Positions 47,231 through 60,640 of a stretch of 64,000 bases of DNA are shown one piece after another. Both the position numbers and the translations under genes were made by a program. Each line of letters opens with the position of its first letter. Position 1 is the first letter of the stretch. Under the pieces are notes generated by a model. It saw only the letters and a program-made list of their open reading frames with translations, searched no databases and was not told where the DNA came from. Origin of the DNA: Polytrichum commune (lineage: Eukaryota > Streptophyta > Polytrichopsida > Polytrichales > Polytrichaceae); NCBI GenBank assembly GCA_950295325.1, contig OX485808.1:7504501-7568500 (forward strand), in the 5' to 3' direction.

Positions 47231-48329
47231 TCTTATCCACTTTGACTATATATAAATGTTGCAATTTCTTTATACAAAAAGTTAGTTCGAGTTACATATG
47301 CTGGTTGACCACAAGTTTAAATGCAGTTTACAAACTTATAAAAAAAATACAATAGGTGATTCATCCACCCACTTTGCACAAGCCCACATGACATAAAAAA
47401 AATCATTGCCCACCATAAATTGGGGTTGCAACAACCTAGATCAACATTGGGCAACCACGTTATGTAAAGTATTAAAGGCCGTTTTAACATGCAATGGGTG
47501 GCTATTTCCGGATTCTCTATGCACACATCATGAGTTTAACAAGACTAAGGTAGAAATACCAAAAAATTGGTGAATGACAAACACTAGTGCATTGGACTAG
47601 GAGTAGAATGATTCATGTGTGGACCCAAAATGACTACTTGTAAAAGTGATGGCCCAAAAAGGTTGTAGTGATAGGCCGGATAGGTCATGTTTTCACACCA
47701 CTTGGGATCACTTTTGGGTGTCATCGAGTTAACCATTTTGTGTGCATTCCTCTACAGAGTAGGATGTTTTGATGCTTGAATTAGGGAGACTTAACTATAC
47801 AAGTAAGGGGTTTGACTTACTTGCCTCTTTTAAAAAATGTAAGTAATTAGTTACAAGGAATGAAATTACAAAACAAGTTGCATTCCTCGTTGTTTCCTCT
47901 ACTCCATCTCTGAAAAAGATTGCACAAATTTCAAGCCACTCTTTCCGCCCAAATCAACTCATTTTCACCATTATCCGTATTTCTACCTTAATGAGCTATT
48001 CGGAGATGCTAATCAATTAATGGATGATTTCCATTTTTGAAGGGACCAAGAATAGGTGTCAAATGTGGAATCAATGATGGAATTGGGCGCTTCTATCCTC
48101 TTAGACAAGATGTGAAGAAGTGGTGTTGTGTTTCTGACGGGTTTCAATGCCGCAACATGTAGGAAGATTGGGAAGATTGTAAGCTTATTCATAAAAAACG
48201 TATCATGGAAATGTTACCAAAATTCCGTGAATTATATTTAGTAATGTGATTTATTAGGGTTCTTATAAATCATCCCATAAATGCATTACCGATCACTACG
48301 GCGATGCATCCCTAAAGTAGGCATACGAT

Positions 48330-48740
48330 ATCTAATGCCAATATAGCAAGAATACTTACACCTATATTTTAGTGGTATGCGATTAGGTGTGGATCTAAGA
48401 ACAATGATTAACAACACATGTGCGTAAATGGAATTGGATTATGTGCTCAAAATAAGTTAACCGTTTTGGTATGATGGGTAGTCAACATGATTAAGAGGAC
48501 CTATATGAACACTTCATGAGCATGAGAATCTTCAATTTGATGACGAATAAAATATTCCTTGGAGCTCCGAAAATTAGGAGGCAAATGGCTATGGGCATGA
48601 TTTAGATTTGGATAAGGATTTACTAACCACTTTGCATTAATTCCGTGTTCTATATCCTACGAGAAGTGGATGCAAAGAGAAAAGTATTTGAGTAACACAT
48701 GTCTACCTTAATGTTGGGAATTTTGCTCCCCCACTTATGT
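48330..48740 (-). repeat. Dispersed repeat family E, inverted copy
   Basis: Contains, in reverse order and complement, the blocks seen at 43,260-43,720: GAGGACCTATATGAACACTTCA, ATATCCTACGAGAAGTGGATG and ACATGTCTACCTTA. Confidence 0.6.
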
Positions 48741-49483
48741 TGGGCCACCTTGCAAAATGAATTCACTTAGATTTATACATGGTCACTCTTCAAAGTTGAA
48801 CAAAGAAGTGGTAGATCAGGGGTTTAGCCACTGAAAACAAACCGTTATTTTTTTTTAAAAAAAAAAAAAAACCCATAGAGAGTGTTTGCCATGTTGGCTT
48901 GCTTGCTTGATTGCCCGCCCATTGTGTGGACCCGGACATTGGTGTAGGAAGTTAGAGCATGCACCCAAAATCCTCAATTTGCATGCATCAAGATTCCAAT
49001 GGCCTTGATTCACGACCATACGATAGGCTTCCCTTTTTAGGAAAAAAAAGTCAACATTTAGGTTTTATAATGTTATGTCAACAATAAGGGTTTATTGTAA
49101 CTACTTTCTATATGAATTTCAATAGATTAAAAGAGTGAAATGGTATACATTGGTCATATTTTATTGGCAATAGATATATTATTTGCTGCAATTTAGGCTC
49201 TATATCAAATACGAGGCTCGGTTAATCTCTGCAAATTTTGAGACTATTATGAACGTCCATTACAATTTGATTACATCGGGCATGTAGTGATACATTGAGA
49301 TTGATGGTACGTCATCTCTATAGAAGACAGTAATATACTAGGAATTGAGTCCTCGTCAACTGAAGATGCCCCTACTTGAGCCGACTTATCAGGAGACAGG
49401 AATAGAAAAATCATTTTTTACAGCTAAATATTACAAAATAAAACAGCCTTTTATTTCAAATAGTGTGGACTACGCTAATTAAG

Positions 49484-49690
49484 AGCCACTTCACACACGA
49501 GCCAAGGACTGTGTCCATGTAATTGTGAGGGCCCTTGACTCTCATCCAATGGCCATACGAGCCGTTTAACTGATTGGGGTTGTTGGAATTTGCATCATGC
49601 CTACTTGTTGGAGGTGGTCTTGATGCAAATTCCAGCAGATCATGAAGCATAATCCATAGTTTGCCATGTAAGCATCCATGTAGGATCTTT
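49484..49690. repeat. Partial copy of the 1,878-2,217 element
   Basis: Starts AGCCACTTCACACACGAGCC and runs collinearly with 1,878-2,080, sharing GTGTAATTGTG / GTAATTGTGAGG, a GAATTTGC block and a CATAGTTTGCCATG-like block. The right TIR is not present. Confidence 0.65.
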
Positions 49691-50639
49691 ATATGGAAAT
49701 TTAAACAATGTAGTAGAAAAATGAAAGCCAAATAACAAGTTCCAAACAACAATCTTGTAAAATTGGAGTTGCCCACTTTACCCTATTCAACTAAACCCTA
49801 GGCAATGTGAGCCCTTGGATGAGAGGATGGGCTTCATTCATGGCTCACATGGAGTTCACTGGCTACTCCCAATATTCAAGGTTAGTTGTGGAATACCTTA
49901 TGGGATTCATAGAAATGTAACCACCCTAAAATCCACAAAAAAATTATAAGCTTGCCACCTTGACTGCTTTTGAACTCAACATGCAGCCAAAAACTACTAC
50001 TTTCCAAAAACCAAATAACAAGGGATATTGCTGTGGTGGTGAACATCTTTGAAATATTGTATGCTAACTTGCATGGAGTACTTTGCAAATCTAGCATAGA
50101 AATACGCATGACAATGTTGGATATCCACAACATTATTCAACTGCTATCAACCATTCCTTTCTAATAATACCAGTACACTATTGCATTTGAGTTTTTGAGC
50201 CTAAATATGCCAGTGCAATACTTTGTTGTGAGAATAAACAAAGCATAATTCTGAATAGAATCTAGCTTATTCTTGGCCCCACCCAATGTATAGACTCAAC
50301 TAAATAATGTTATGTCTAAAGTACCACAAGTGAAATTACATTTGAGATGATTAAATAATCGATATTGAAGTACTTTGAAGGTTGGTAGCTCTTTAAATTG
50401 GATTGTTTCCCTTAGACATTCTGTTACAGTAGTTTAGTGGCGGAGTAACTGCACATGCCATTTTCCTATACATTGACTGGTAATCGACATGTGGAGAAGC
50501 TGGACGTGTCCATGATGTCATATATCACTCTTTGCCAACTAAGGTAAAAACGTGTTGCTAAGAACTTAATGACGTTCTCAATGTGATGCAAGAAGCAAAC
50601 ATGTAAAGTGCTTTAGACGTGCCTAGTTCGATCACTTCT

Positions 50640-50960
50640 CTTGATCGGACACCTACATTTGAGTAATATGTGGTTTGGTGTGGCTTCAAGAACGAATTTT
50701 GGAAAAACGCGTGCGTAGAAAAGATTGAACTATGTGGTCAAAATATTGTGTTTGTTCTAGGTTCAATAGTCAACATACTTGTGTTGGGGGGGGGGGGGGG
50801 GAATCTACATGACCATTTAACAAGTGCATTAATCTTCACTTTGATAATGAATAAGATGTTCAGAAAAGCTTTGAAAATTATGAGGAAAGTGGCTATGGTG
50901 TGGGTTTGGATATGCTAACCATCTTGTGCTAATAGCATGTTTCAGATCCCAGGAGCTCGG
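50640..50960 (-). repeat. Dispersed repeat family E, inverted copy
   Basis: Shares with 48,330-48,740 the blocks TAGTCAACAT, ATCTACATGACCATTTAACA / CCTATATGAACACTTCATGA, GATAATGAATAAGATGTTC and GCTAACCATCTTGTGCTAAT. A G run at 50,786-50,801 interrupts it. Confidence 0.6.
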
Positions 50961-51329
50961 GGGGGGGGGGGGGCAATGTGTTAAAAAATTAAGGATATAG
51001 GTGAGAACAACCACTATTATGTAGGGGGGTATTACTTTCAAATCTTTTTTTTTTTTCACATGCTATCATTATGTAAATTTCTACTCTGGGTTAATAGAAA
51101 AATGGCTTGCATTACTTATAATTCCAAATGACCTATTATTCCATACCCTATAGTACTTTAAAGATGTCCAGTGTCATTTTTGATACCCTATATTACTTTT
51201 AAGTCCATTTATAATTTTTTGCCCCCATGTTTTAAAAATACCCTATCATTTGTTCGCACATATATTGCTACTCCAACCAATGACTACCCCCCCCCCCGAG
51301 CCCAGGAGAAGTGGGCTTGTTTGAGAAAA

Positions 51330-51620
51330 AAATAACTATTTAAGACCCATCTACCTTATGCCTTGAGACCTATGTACATGACATGTATAAGTTATGTGGA
51401 TCTTATTTGGTCACTTTCCTAATCAGATACCTATATTTGAATGCTACATGATAGAGTTTGTAGGTATGCGTTGACACCAAAAGGTAAGTGTTGCAATGAG
51501 ATTGGATTATGAGCCCAAGAAGTATAGAACTGTTTATTTTAGGTTCAATGATTAGCACAACTGGGAGTGCCTATATGATCATAATAAGAAATTCAAGAAA
51601 CCTAAAACTCAAGCCAACTA
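51330..51620 (-). repeat. Dispersed repeat family E, inverted partial copy
   Basis: Shares CCTATATTTGAATGCTACAT, a TGTTGCAATGAGATTGGATTA block and TATATGATCAT with other members. It also overlaps the type represented at 7,330-7,755, so the two repeat groups are related. Confidence 0.5.
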
Positions 51621-54029
51621 CAATAGTCACTACAAAATCAAGATCCATATGATAGAATTTTTGGTAGTGAGAAACAAATGCAAGTCCAATTAATAGGTTC
51701 ATGACACATGTATGTGGACTGTCAAAAACAAAAATCCTTATTAACACCAAATATCCTTCATGTACATATACAAATTTTGAATCACTCAAACCCAGACCCA
51801 CAATAACAAATATGTGCTTTTATAAATTTGTGATATGTCCAAATTTTAGAGTGCTGAATGCTGGAGGCATGAATTAATATATTGTTACATGGTCTTGTAA
51901 TCTTGAGAAGATTGCAAGAATATGTAAACAAGCTCAGTTGTTGAGAGATTTTCAGTTGATACACTAAGATAGATGAGGTTAATGTGGACACCTCTAGCCC
52001 TGTAGAGTCATCTATCGTAAGCAAGCTACTAACCGTGCACATTTGACTTTGATGTTTTATTTTTTGAGGTGGGTAGCAAAATTTTTCAAATTTGGTATTT
52101 GAATTAAATTTATGGCTCACTTAATATTAGTGTTGAAAAGTAAAATGGAAATTTTTATTGAAAAATCATGGCCTTTTCATAGTTCTTTATACAACTGTAT
52201 TGGGCATTGGAATTAACTACCTTAACCACTAACCGTGCACTATCAATGTTCATTCAACTTTTGCTAGATGCATTACAAAAGAAGCTCTCTTTATGGCAAA
52301 CACGATTGTTGGACGTTGTTGGCTTTTAAGCCTCATTTCTTGTTTTTTCTCAACCTTATTATCTGTTGGGCATTCTTGTTTTTCTTTCTTCTTCACTTCT
52401 GCTACCTTCTCCTTTTCAAGCTGCTTCCGGATTTTTTCATCATTCTTCGCTCCACCTGCATGAGTGATCTTGAGCTTCGTCAGGCTTATAGAGATTCACT
52501 CTAGTGTGCTACTCCATTGACCAATTTTATGCAGTAAGATATTGTTGTAGACCATCTACCTCTGTATGTTTCCACTGGCGTTTTAACTTCCTTCAAACAA
52601 GCAAATTATCCCGATGATATATTCAAAGCAAAGCTCATACACATGCAGTATCACAAGATACATTGTCAAAGAACAAAACAACAATAGAGGAGACGAACGG
52701 TGAACAGTAGAGTAGTGAACGGTGAAGTGCACGGTAAAGTGCACGGTTAGTGGCTGTGAGCGGTAAGTGGCCTATGTACGATAGTTGATGGATTGTGCAA
52801 AGATGTTGACCTCATGAATAGGTTGACTCTTTACTCCGGCAAATTACTTTGGGACAAAACCATATCATAAAAACTTAATATTTCTTAATTCATAAATATA
52901 GCAACCACATTTTTAAATAATAATTCAAATGTAGTTTTTTATTGTCGTCATACACATTCCGAATAAGATGAAGGGTGGTATTGCTCCATGAGGACCTTGC
53001 CGTGGAATTGGGACTAAGGCCGTCACATCATGAGAATCCTTTGTAAATTAAGGAGTCTAAGCATGCAGGGGAGGGGTGTTGACTCCTTGGGAAAAGTTGT
53101 ATATCATGTGCGACTAAGGGGTATTATTGTAGGGGGTAATTTGATGGCCTGGACTAATTAAATGGAACATTTCATTACTGAATTATCTAATCATGATGTT
53201 TTAAGGATTCATAAAATTACTTACAAATTATGAAGGGTGGTATTTCTTCAACCCTTTAGTTTATTATAAAAAATTGGAGAAAATTAGCAAAAGTGAAAAC
53301 CAAAGATTAAAAAAAAACGATATTTCTCACAGTTTGAGTGCCAAGATAAGACTAAATCATGGAATGGCACCATGAAACATTGAGTTCCAAATGCTAGTTG
53401 CTTTTGTATTGACAACCACAAATTTTGAATTTCAATAACTTAGGTTTCACAAATGTTGCCATTACCCACTCAATGGTACAAACAACGCACAAATGCTTTA
53501 TTATCAACTTGAAGATAATCTATCCCACACGGTTAATTATATCAAATTTTTTGGATATATTATATAGGATCTTATATAAGTTATAATATATTATGGCATA
53601 TTTTATTCATTGTATATGACCTCTAAAAAAATTCAGAAATTCAGGTATAATTGATAAACTCCACCATATCTTTGGTCGAACCATTCCAACTAGAATTTCT
53701 AAGTCACCCCACTAGAGGTTAAGTGGGATAATTTCGTGTTTTCAGGATGGCTATGAAGTACTGAGCATATTCATGGGATATTTCACATAGTCTATGATTA
53801 TTATCAAATTATACATGTTATATTCTTGAATGAATTTTTGATACCCTAATTTATTTGTTACTTTCCTTTTTTACCTTATGGTTAAAAAAACCATTTCTTT
53901 TATTTCACCATGTTTTCTAGTTGAATGCTGGTGACCCCCTTTTGGAATCACAACATGTTTATTCCTGGCCCTTGGCCAAATGATTCTCATGTTCATGGTA
54001 AGTGGCACGTTGAATTTAGCAATGTTATT

Positions 54030-54586
54030 TACCATTTAGGGTATTTAGCATCACATGCATGATAGACATCATATACTTTGTTGTCACTTACCCTATTTTG
54101 AGGCGTAATATGCTAGGTTACACTAATGATTAACAACTTCCCATGAGTATCACCTCATGACGCTTGCCATTCAAGTGCGCAAACTAATATTTGGGCACGA
54201 GCACGTTCAATAGTGTTATGAGGTGTGTGCCTATGTTACATAATGGTCTACAAGTTGACTAAAGTGTACACAACTGACCCTTGACGTTAGTATGCTTAAG
54301 AATATATTCCTCTTGCATACTAAAATATAACCGCATGACGCTTTCCACTAGTATGCTCAATAATTTCTTCCCCTTGCACACTAGAACGCAAACTAGATCA
54401 TCTCAAGTGTCCCAAAATACTCTGTTAAAAGTACTTATTTAAACATTTTTCACTTACAAAAGTTACTTACATTGACGAATAATACCATATTAGCAATTAA
54501 CAGACGTGACACTTTGTGACCTCTAGGCATCTAGTTTAGGCCCTTCGCAAATAATGTACGTGACACTAAATACCATGACCAGTGTA
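54030..54586 (-). mobile_element. MITE family D copy 2, inverted, 557 bp
   Basis: Reverse-complement copy of 46,703-47,230. The right end reads, inverted, TACACTGGTCATGGTATTT. The left end is decayed (TACCATTTAGGGTATTTAG). Shared interior blocks include TTTGCGAAGGG(G)CCTAAACTAGATGCC and AACTTGTAGAC. Terminal TA dinucleotides fit a TA TSD. Confidence 0.82.
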
Positions 54587-57550
54587 GTTCTCTTCCATTA
54601 GATAGACTTGAAAACTGTGAATACGTTTTATGAATCTACTATTATAGTGTATCAGAAAACCATGAAAAAGAACCAGTGGTAAGGAACCGTGATACCCATA
54701 TGGCCCATTCCTTCCCTTCACATTGGAAAAGGATTTTTTTGTTGTTGTCTGAACTTTGTTGGAAGCAATGAGGGACACAAAAACCAAGTCGATTTCGGTC
54801 AACCTCGGGCTTTGGCTTTGCTTTGCTTGCCATGCAATAAATTGTCCATATAAGCTTAACTTACATGGAACTCTCTGGTCTCAGTAATCGAGATGCCTAT
54901 TAATCGAGTGACAAATAGATAGGGCCCTTTAAGCCTTTGTACTATATATACAAAGGCTCAAGAGTGCCTATGAAGCTTTAATTGGATGCTTCTAAAACAA
55001 TGCTAAGTTGAATTATGAAGTTAAACTTACTTGATGGAATCGAGATGTGTGCGCCTGAGGTTGGCTGCAGTTTGACCACTTTCAACGCCATTGAAAGTTC
55101 AAGAAAATTTGTGCAGTTCCTTGTATGGTTATTGGCCCTTTTGCGGGCACTTCCAAATGCACATGCAATTTTGAGAGTTGGATCAAATAGAGAATTGTGT
55201 CATTCGGTTAGCAATTGTCAAATCGTGAAAATTATCAACTCGAGTTTTAAAATTGAAGCTGAGACACAACAGTTATAAGAGGGCCAAGTCAAGATTCTTT
55301 CTTCTCTTAATTGATAAGTGATCAGATAAGTCTTTCAATTATGCTAATTACTGAATCTAAAATGATGTCTATATTTTAAGCAAAGAATCCAATCTCATCT
55401 CAAATTTTTGGGTGTTCATCCTTAACTATAAGACAACATTATTTAGATCCATAACAATGTTATGTGGGATTGATGGTATTCCACAGAATATTCTTGGATA
55501 TCCCCACATTCAAATCAAATATGAGAATATTCCATATAATATTCTTATGAAACCTTGCCATATGCCACTCCAATAACTAGGTGTCTGATTAAGAGGAGGG
55601 ACCACATAAGGCTCACTCTTCTCGTACCACGTACTGGAACCTGATCATTGTGCAAATTGAACCTTGGAAGTTTTCGTACTTTTATCTTCCAATGAGCAGG
55701 AACTTAGATATGTAAGTATATCACAAACCTCTAAACTCAATCATCAACACTGAATTCACATGGATTCAATCACAATACCAAACTACATCATCGAATTAAT
55801 GCCTACCAAAATAGGGTTGCAACAATGTTAATCTTGTGTTTCTATACCTTATACGTAGTTGCAAGATCTTCGAGAGTATTATATTGTGAGTTGAATCAAT
55901 GTTGAGTGAATCACTAATTATGTGGTGAGTTAGCACTGATAAACCTCGAGGGACGATATGAATCAACATCGACTCAACAGTAAACACATGTCACGTGCAA
56001 TTTGAGATGTATGTATAGACACTAGTTGCAGTTTGAGTAGCCCTTTGATTCTTGTGTCCATGCCAAAGAAATTGAAAGATGCCATAATCTGTTCGCTTAA
56101 ATTGCCGGTTTGAGGATGATAGTAAACTGACGTACCTCATTTGGGGCTCGATTGAGCTCACAAGAACAGATGCACAAGAAGAGTGATATGAACCTAGTTC
56201 ACATACAATTCAGTGACTCTTTTTCAGTTTCTTTTGCCACACAATATTATTGGCATCACATTCTTATGAGAGGGACCACAATGCCCATCAAGCACCATCT
56301 GATAAAGCTTCCATTTTTCCATGATCTGCAGACAATGTTTGGAACTATGCCAAGTCTCGCGTAAGCCAAAAAATGATGCTATGGAAAACATCATAATAAT
56401 ATTGTATGTGAATAAAATTGTGTCAGCCCACACTATGAACTGGGTAATGGATACGCGGAGCCTTGCCATGGATTGTAGTAGGCATTCAAGCTCTTACAAC
56501 TGGTGACATGGCAAGAAGTGTCCATTCCCGGACATAGTGGTTAGATCATGACAAGATCATCAATTACATGTGATAACGTGTCTCCTTGTATCCAATGAAA
56601 ATTAGACATGTCTACAAAATTGCTTGACCACAGAATCACTATGTATCAATCAGCACACAAGGTCCAAACTATCACCTAACTTACATGATCAATATTCCGA
56701 CAAACATATAGATATAATGCCAGCTCCTTACAGAGCAAGCATGAATGATGAGCCTTGTCACCTTGGGACAGACACATATTGAACCAGCTTGACTGCACTA
56801 AGCTTACAAAGAACGACTTTAATAAGAGATTTTGAATCTGAGTCCCATCAAATTGATCCTATCTCTCAGGTTTGTTCCGCTTCCTGTGTGTGCGCTGCTC
56901 AACGTGTTTTCCTACTTAATTAGTGGGCAAGAAGAACCTCATCAAGCACGCATGACACAATCTTGCTTGCTGAATCTCAGAATTGATTGACACCGAACTT
57001 TGGACAGTTTAACACCTAGGGCAACGTGTGGTGAAGTGGACAAATTTCAATACCTGGTGAATATGTATGATACATCTAATATTTATATGCCTGTTTTCAT
57101 CTGCCAATTGTGCTCAAGATAAACACCTTTCACAAGAATTAAGAGAGGTAACCGGACATATCATTGTTTAATGAATTTCATGATGGCAAGAGGTACCGTC
57201 TCATCACATCAATCAGCAAGAGGTACTTTGCACATACAATTTCGACCTCGTACACATTATTCAATCAGACTACCATTTTAGAGCTCTCGCCACTTGTTAC
57301 ATGCACTCTCCTCATCAAAAAAGTGTCTATAGATCAGAAATAATTTCTGAAGGTCCTCATCAATCATTAACTATGTGATGCAACTATATACTGCTCGTGT
57401 GAAAGGTATAAACTATGATCTTGATTGTATGGTATTCCAATGCAGAGGATTTTATTGAGATACACTGATAGACAGGTTTTTGGAATGTATTCACTATTTT
57501 TTTTAAAGGGAATCTAACATAGATCACCACTCTGAGGATTATGGAAAGAG
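54587..57550. other. Non-coding stretch, nothing recognised
   Basis: No gene signature in 3 kb. Short frames, such as 87 codons at 55,015-55,278 plus strand, show no domain. No TIR pair or array was seen. Confidence 0.45.
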
Positions 57551-57558
57551 GGCCAGAC

Positions 57559-57763
57559 CAGTGATTGGGGAGATTTTTGGTCATAATCGGGTGAAATCCT
57601 AGTGTTTGCAAGTCCAACCGGTTACATGTTGACATCCTCCGGTTTTCCTTTATTAAATTGGGGTATATTCTATAAATTTCTCTAAAATGATCGGTAATTA
57701 TCCTGCAGTCTTGAACTTCAACTGGTTCATTTGTAACTAACTGCCGGTTCTCCCCGATCATTG
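57559..57763 (+). mobile_element. hAT MITE family A copy 6, best bounded
   Basis: A 205-bp copy with ends CAGTGATTGGGGAGA and, inverted, CAATGATCGGGGAGA. The flanking 8-mers GGCCAGAC (57,551-57,558) and AGCCAGAC (57,764-57,771) match at 7 of 8. This is the best evidence that the family makes 8-bp TSDs and belongs to hAT (CA-R-T-G starts). Non-coding. Confidence 0.9.
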
Positions 57764-57771
57764 AGCCAGAC

Positions 57772-60640
57772 GATTGTCTTCGTCCAACGATAGGCCACAG
57801 ATGAGGTGAGTGATTGTGGGGAGCATGTTGGATAGGATTAATATACAGTAAAAGTCAATATTCCCTACCTCACAAGGATCTCGTGTTGTTGCCAGTATTT
57901 TTTTGCTGCTTCGAGGTAGATTTTGGGTCTCCAAATATATCACAGTAATAGATGTGGACACCGAAAATCCCTCATGTAGCAGCACAGAATCAGTGGCAAT
58001 GACATGAGATCCTCGTAGTGCTTGCAAAGTTTAGAGCTTGGGGAGACCTCAAACTACTAAATGATCTTGGGATTTTCACAAAGAACGTTGAGGGTTTGAT
58101 GAGTTGATTGGACCTCATGGTCTTGTACATAGTTAAGTGTTTTAGGTAAGATGAAGGGTTGGAAAAACGTGATTGCATATCAATTCTTGGAGTATGAAGT
58201 GTCAAAATCAGAGTCACATACATCGAATGAACTTGATTCCTAAAAATCAAGTTCACTACGTGAAAGGAGGAAAGTTGGGATCATGCAACAATGTGCCCGA
58301 GTTTTGACAGTACACTTGGAGAGTACCTTTTTTTGATCATGGAAGAATTGCAAAATTGCACTTGCTTGTGCTCATGAGCCTTGTGACTCCTACAGATATC
58401 ATGAGGACTCCAAGTTTCTATTGCAAATTTGCAAGAATGTAAGCATGTCCTAGTTTTATGGTTATGTATAGTCATTGCATACAACAGATGGAATTGAGGG
58501 TATCTCTACACACACTTTGCATTCACAATTTACAAACCTTTCACGGCTTCAAGGATGTGGCATGTTGAGGATTGTTGGATTTTCAAAGACTTTTATGGAC
58601 CCTAAGGAGGTGACAAGCTGCCATGGTATCAAACATTTAAATTGAAGCATTCACATGGATTCTATCAATGAAATAAGGCTCACATATCCACCTCTATTTG
58701 ATTCATTCTGAGGCACACTCCATGTGCCGCAAAGTTGGCGAAAACCACTAGATGACAAAGACGTAGACTTCCTTCCACATGGAAGTGTGCACTAATTTTT
58801 TTCCTTGGAAAATCAGAATTGGATGTCAGCATAATTGTAGGGAAAACTTGAAGTTTGTGGATGGAAACTTGACCACCTCTTTAATCCGGACCTAGGGGAT
58901 GCACGTAGTGTTATGTACCATAAACATATGTTAAATTGAGGGTCTTTGTGGGGACACATAGACCCTACAATATGTAATCCTTGTGGGCAAATGCAAGGGT
59001 CTTGATTCTAGATTTCGGGTATATGGCATTTGATTACAAAGTGTTCAAAGAGTTTTCTTTCAGTGGCTAAATGGGCCCCCAAAATCCCAACCGAATTGGC
59101 ATATTAAACCCTTAGGTGAAATTAATGAACCTTACTAAAGACCTTAAACCATGTGACCAAGAATGAGTGACTCGAACCTTAGACTAACCTCTCACAACAC
59201 CTTACAACAAATAAAGAACAACTTGAGCAACTAGAACCGCCTCAAACACTCCAACAATGAGCAAGAATGAAGTTGAATCAAGCATCCTAAAACCGTAATT
59301 TCTGGCCAACATTGCCTCTCTCCAAACTAAACAGTCACTAGCCTCACAACATTTTGAACCCTCACTCCCCACTATGTCAATTCAAGAAGAAGAAGAAGAA
59401 GAAGAAGAAGCCCTACACATAATGAAGATGGTTGCAAAACATCTTAGCAAACTGAAGTGGCGTGACTGTGTAGCTAAGGGAGTTGTGCAAAATGACAATG
59501 GGGAGGGAAAACTAGCTCAACATGTTTCATACCCTAAAAAAACTCTTTTTTCTTGTTTCATCCACAATAAATCAAAGTTCTTCCACAATGTACTAAGTTT
59601 CATTCATGTTTCCAATGAACCCTCTCAAAATTTTCCAACATAACTTTACCTACCCTCTAAATGTACTCATCCTCCAAAATGAAATTGTTCAGTCCATTTT
59701 TTGTTAGGACATTATACAAAAAAAACAAATAATTGAACAAAAGCTATAGTACCGTCCCTTATATATTTAATTTACTTATGAACAATTAATAAAACCTAAT
59801 GTAGATCTGAGCAAATAGAAAATTTATATCTTACGAATATAAAATTCCACCCTACCTTTCCTCACACGTCGTTTGTACATAGATCACTATTGAACACCCC
59901 TAGGGTGCAAGTGAGAGAAGCATACGGAGTTGAATGCAAGTTTTGGGTAGGCCGATAGGGTTTGGTGGATATATTATTAGAACCCTAATTTGGATCTTGT
60001 ATTGGCATAGGACTATCCCACAAACAAAATAGAGTATGAGCACAAACAAGCTTGATGTAAACAAGTTTCTTTATTGATAAAAGTTGTCAAAGGTACATCA
60101 TGCAGTTGAGGATAGAATCAGGAGCTGGCGAACCCACCTTCCCAGAGTCGTCGTGATAATCTTAATAATCCCAGCACACATCAGCCACTGGAATTTGAAC
60201 TGCTTGTGGTTCGAGGTGAAGTTACAGAGATGTAGAAACCATTTTTATGCATACAATTTGTTGTCTTCCGTTCTAATTGGCAACTTGTGAGGAAGCATCA
60301 ATTTCATCCCAAGTCAATCGTGTCTGCTGAAATTCCCCTTTCAGTATTTAGTCAAGCATGTAACGGTTCGATCAGGCCTTCTGGAGCAACTGAAAACTTC
60401 ACTGTGCCCAGCAAGGTTGATTGAGCGGTGAGACCACAAAATGTCAGAGAATTTGTGCAAGTGGTTTGCAGTCAGTTTGATGGGATGGTTGAAATCTACC
60501 TTGTATTGATTGGGGCCAAGAGGTTTTGCTGGTAGAGTTGGTGCACTCAACGAGAAATCTTGAACAACATTTGTAGCCTCGCCGGGGAGGGAGGCGCTCA
60601 ATGTATCGATTTTGTTATTGTGCACACCTCCGCTACCCGG
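57772..60640. other. Non-coding stretch with a GAA repeat and one unexplained frame
   Basis: A GAA repeat lies at about 59,384-59,411 and drives a poly-Glu frame. The minus-strand frame at 60,341-60,694 (117 codons) runs out of the minisatellite to its right and has no recognised domain, though its second half (PAKPLGPNQYKVDFNHPIKL) is not low-complexity. Otherwise nothing was recognised. Confidence 0.45.
59384..59411. repeat. GAA trinucleotide microsatellite
   Basis: About nine GAA units in a row, seen directly. Confidence 0.9.

Larger units (their letters stand above)
47231..54029. other. Long non-coding stretch of old repeats
   Basis: No gene recognised in 6.8 kb. It holds inverted copies of repeat family E (48,330-48,740, 50,640-50,960, 51,330-51,620), two G runs (50,786-50,801 and 50,959-50,973), a T/A homopolymer pair near 48,847-48,872, the partial copy of the 1,878 element at 49,484-49,690, and a degenerate GTGAACGGTGAAGTGCACGG-type cluster at about 52,693-52,780. 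The hydrophobic 78-codon frame at 52,268-52,504 is a product of a T-rich tract. Confidence 0.5.

Noticed and set aside
50786-50973. Two G runs as possible G-quadruplex control sites
   Set aside because: They are single homopolymers of 15-16 G inside decayed repeats with no gene nearby.
52268-52504. Hydrophobic 78-codon frame suggestive of a membrane peptide
   Set aside because: It arises from a T/C-rich tract (TTT, CTT codons) with no other gene evidence.
59374-59643. 89-codon frame beginning with a poly-Glu run
   Set aside because: The acidic start is a translated GAA microsatellite and the rest has no domain.
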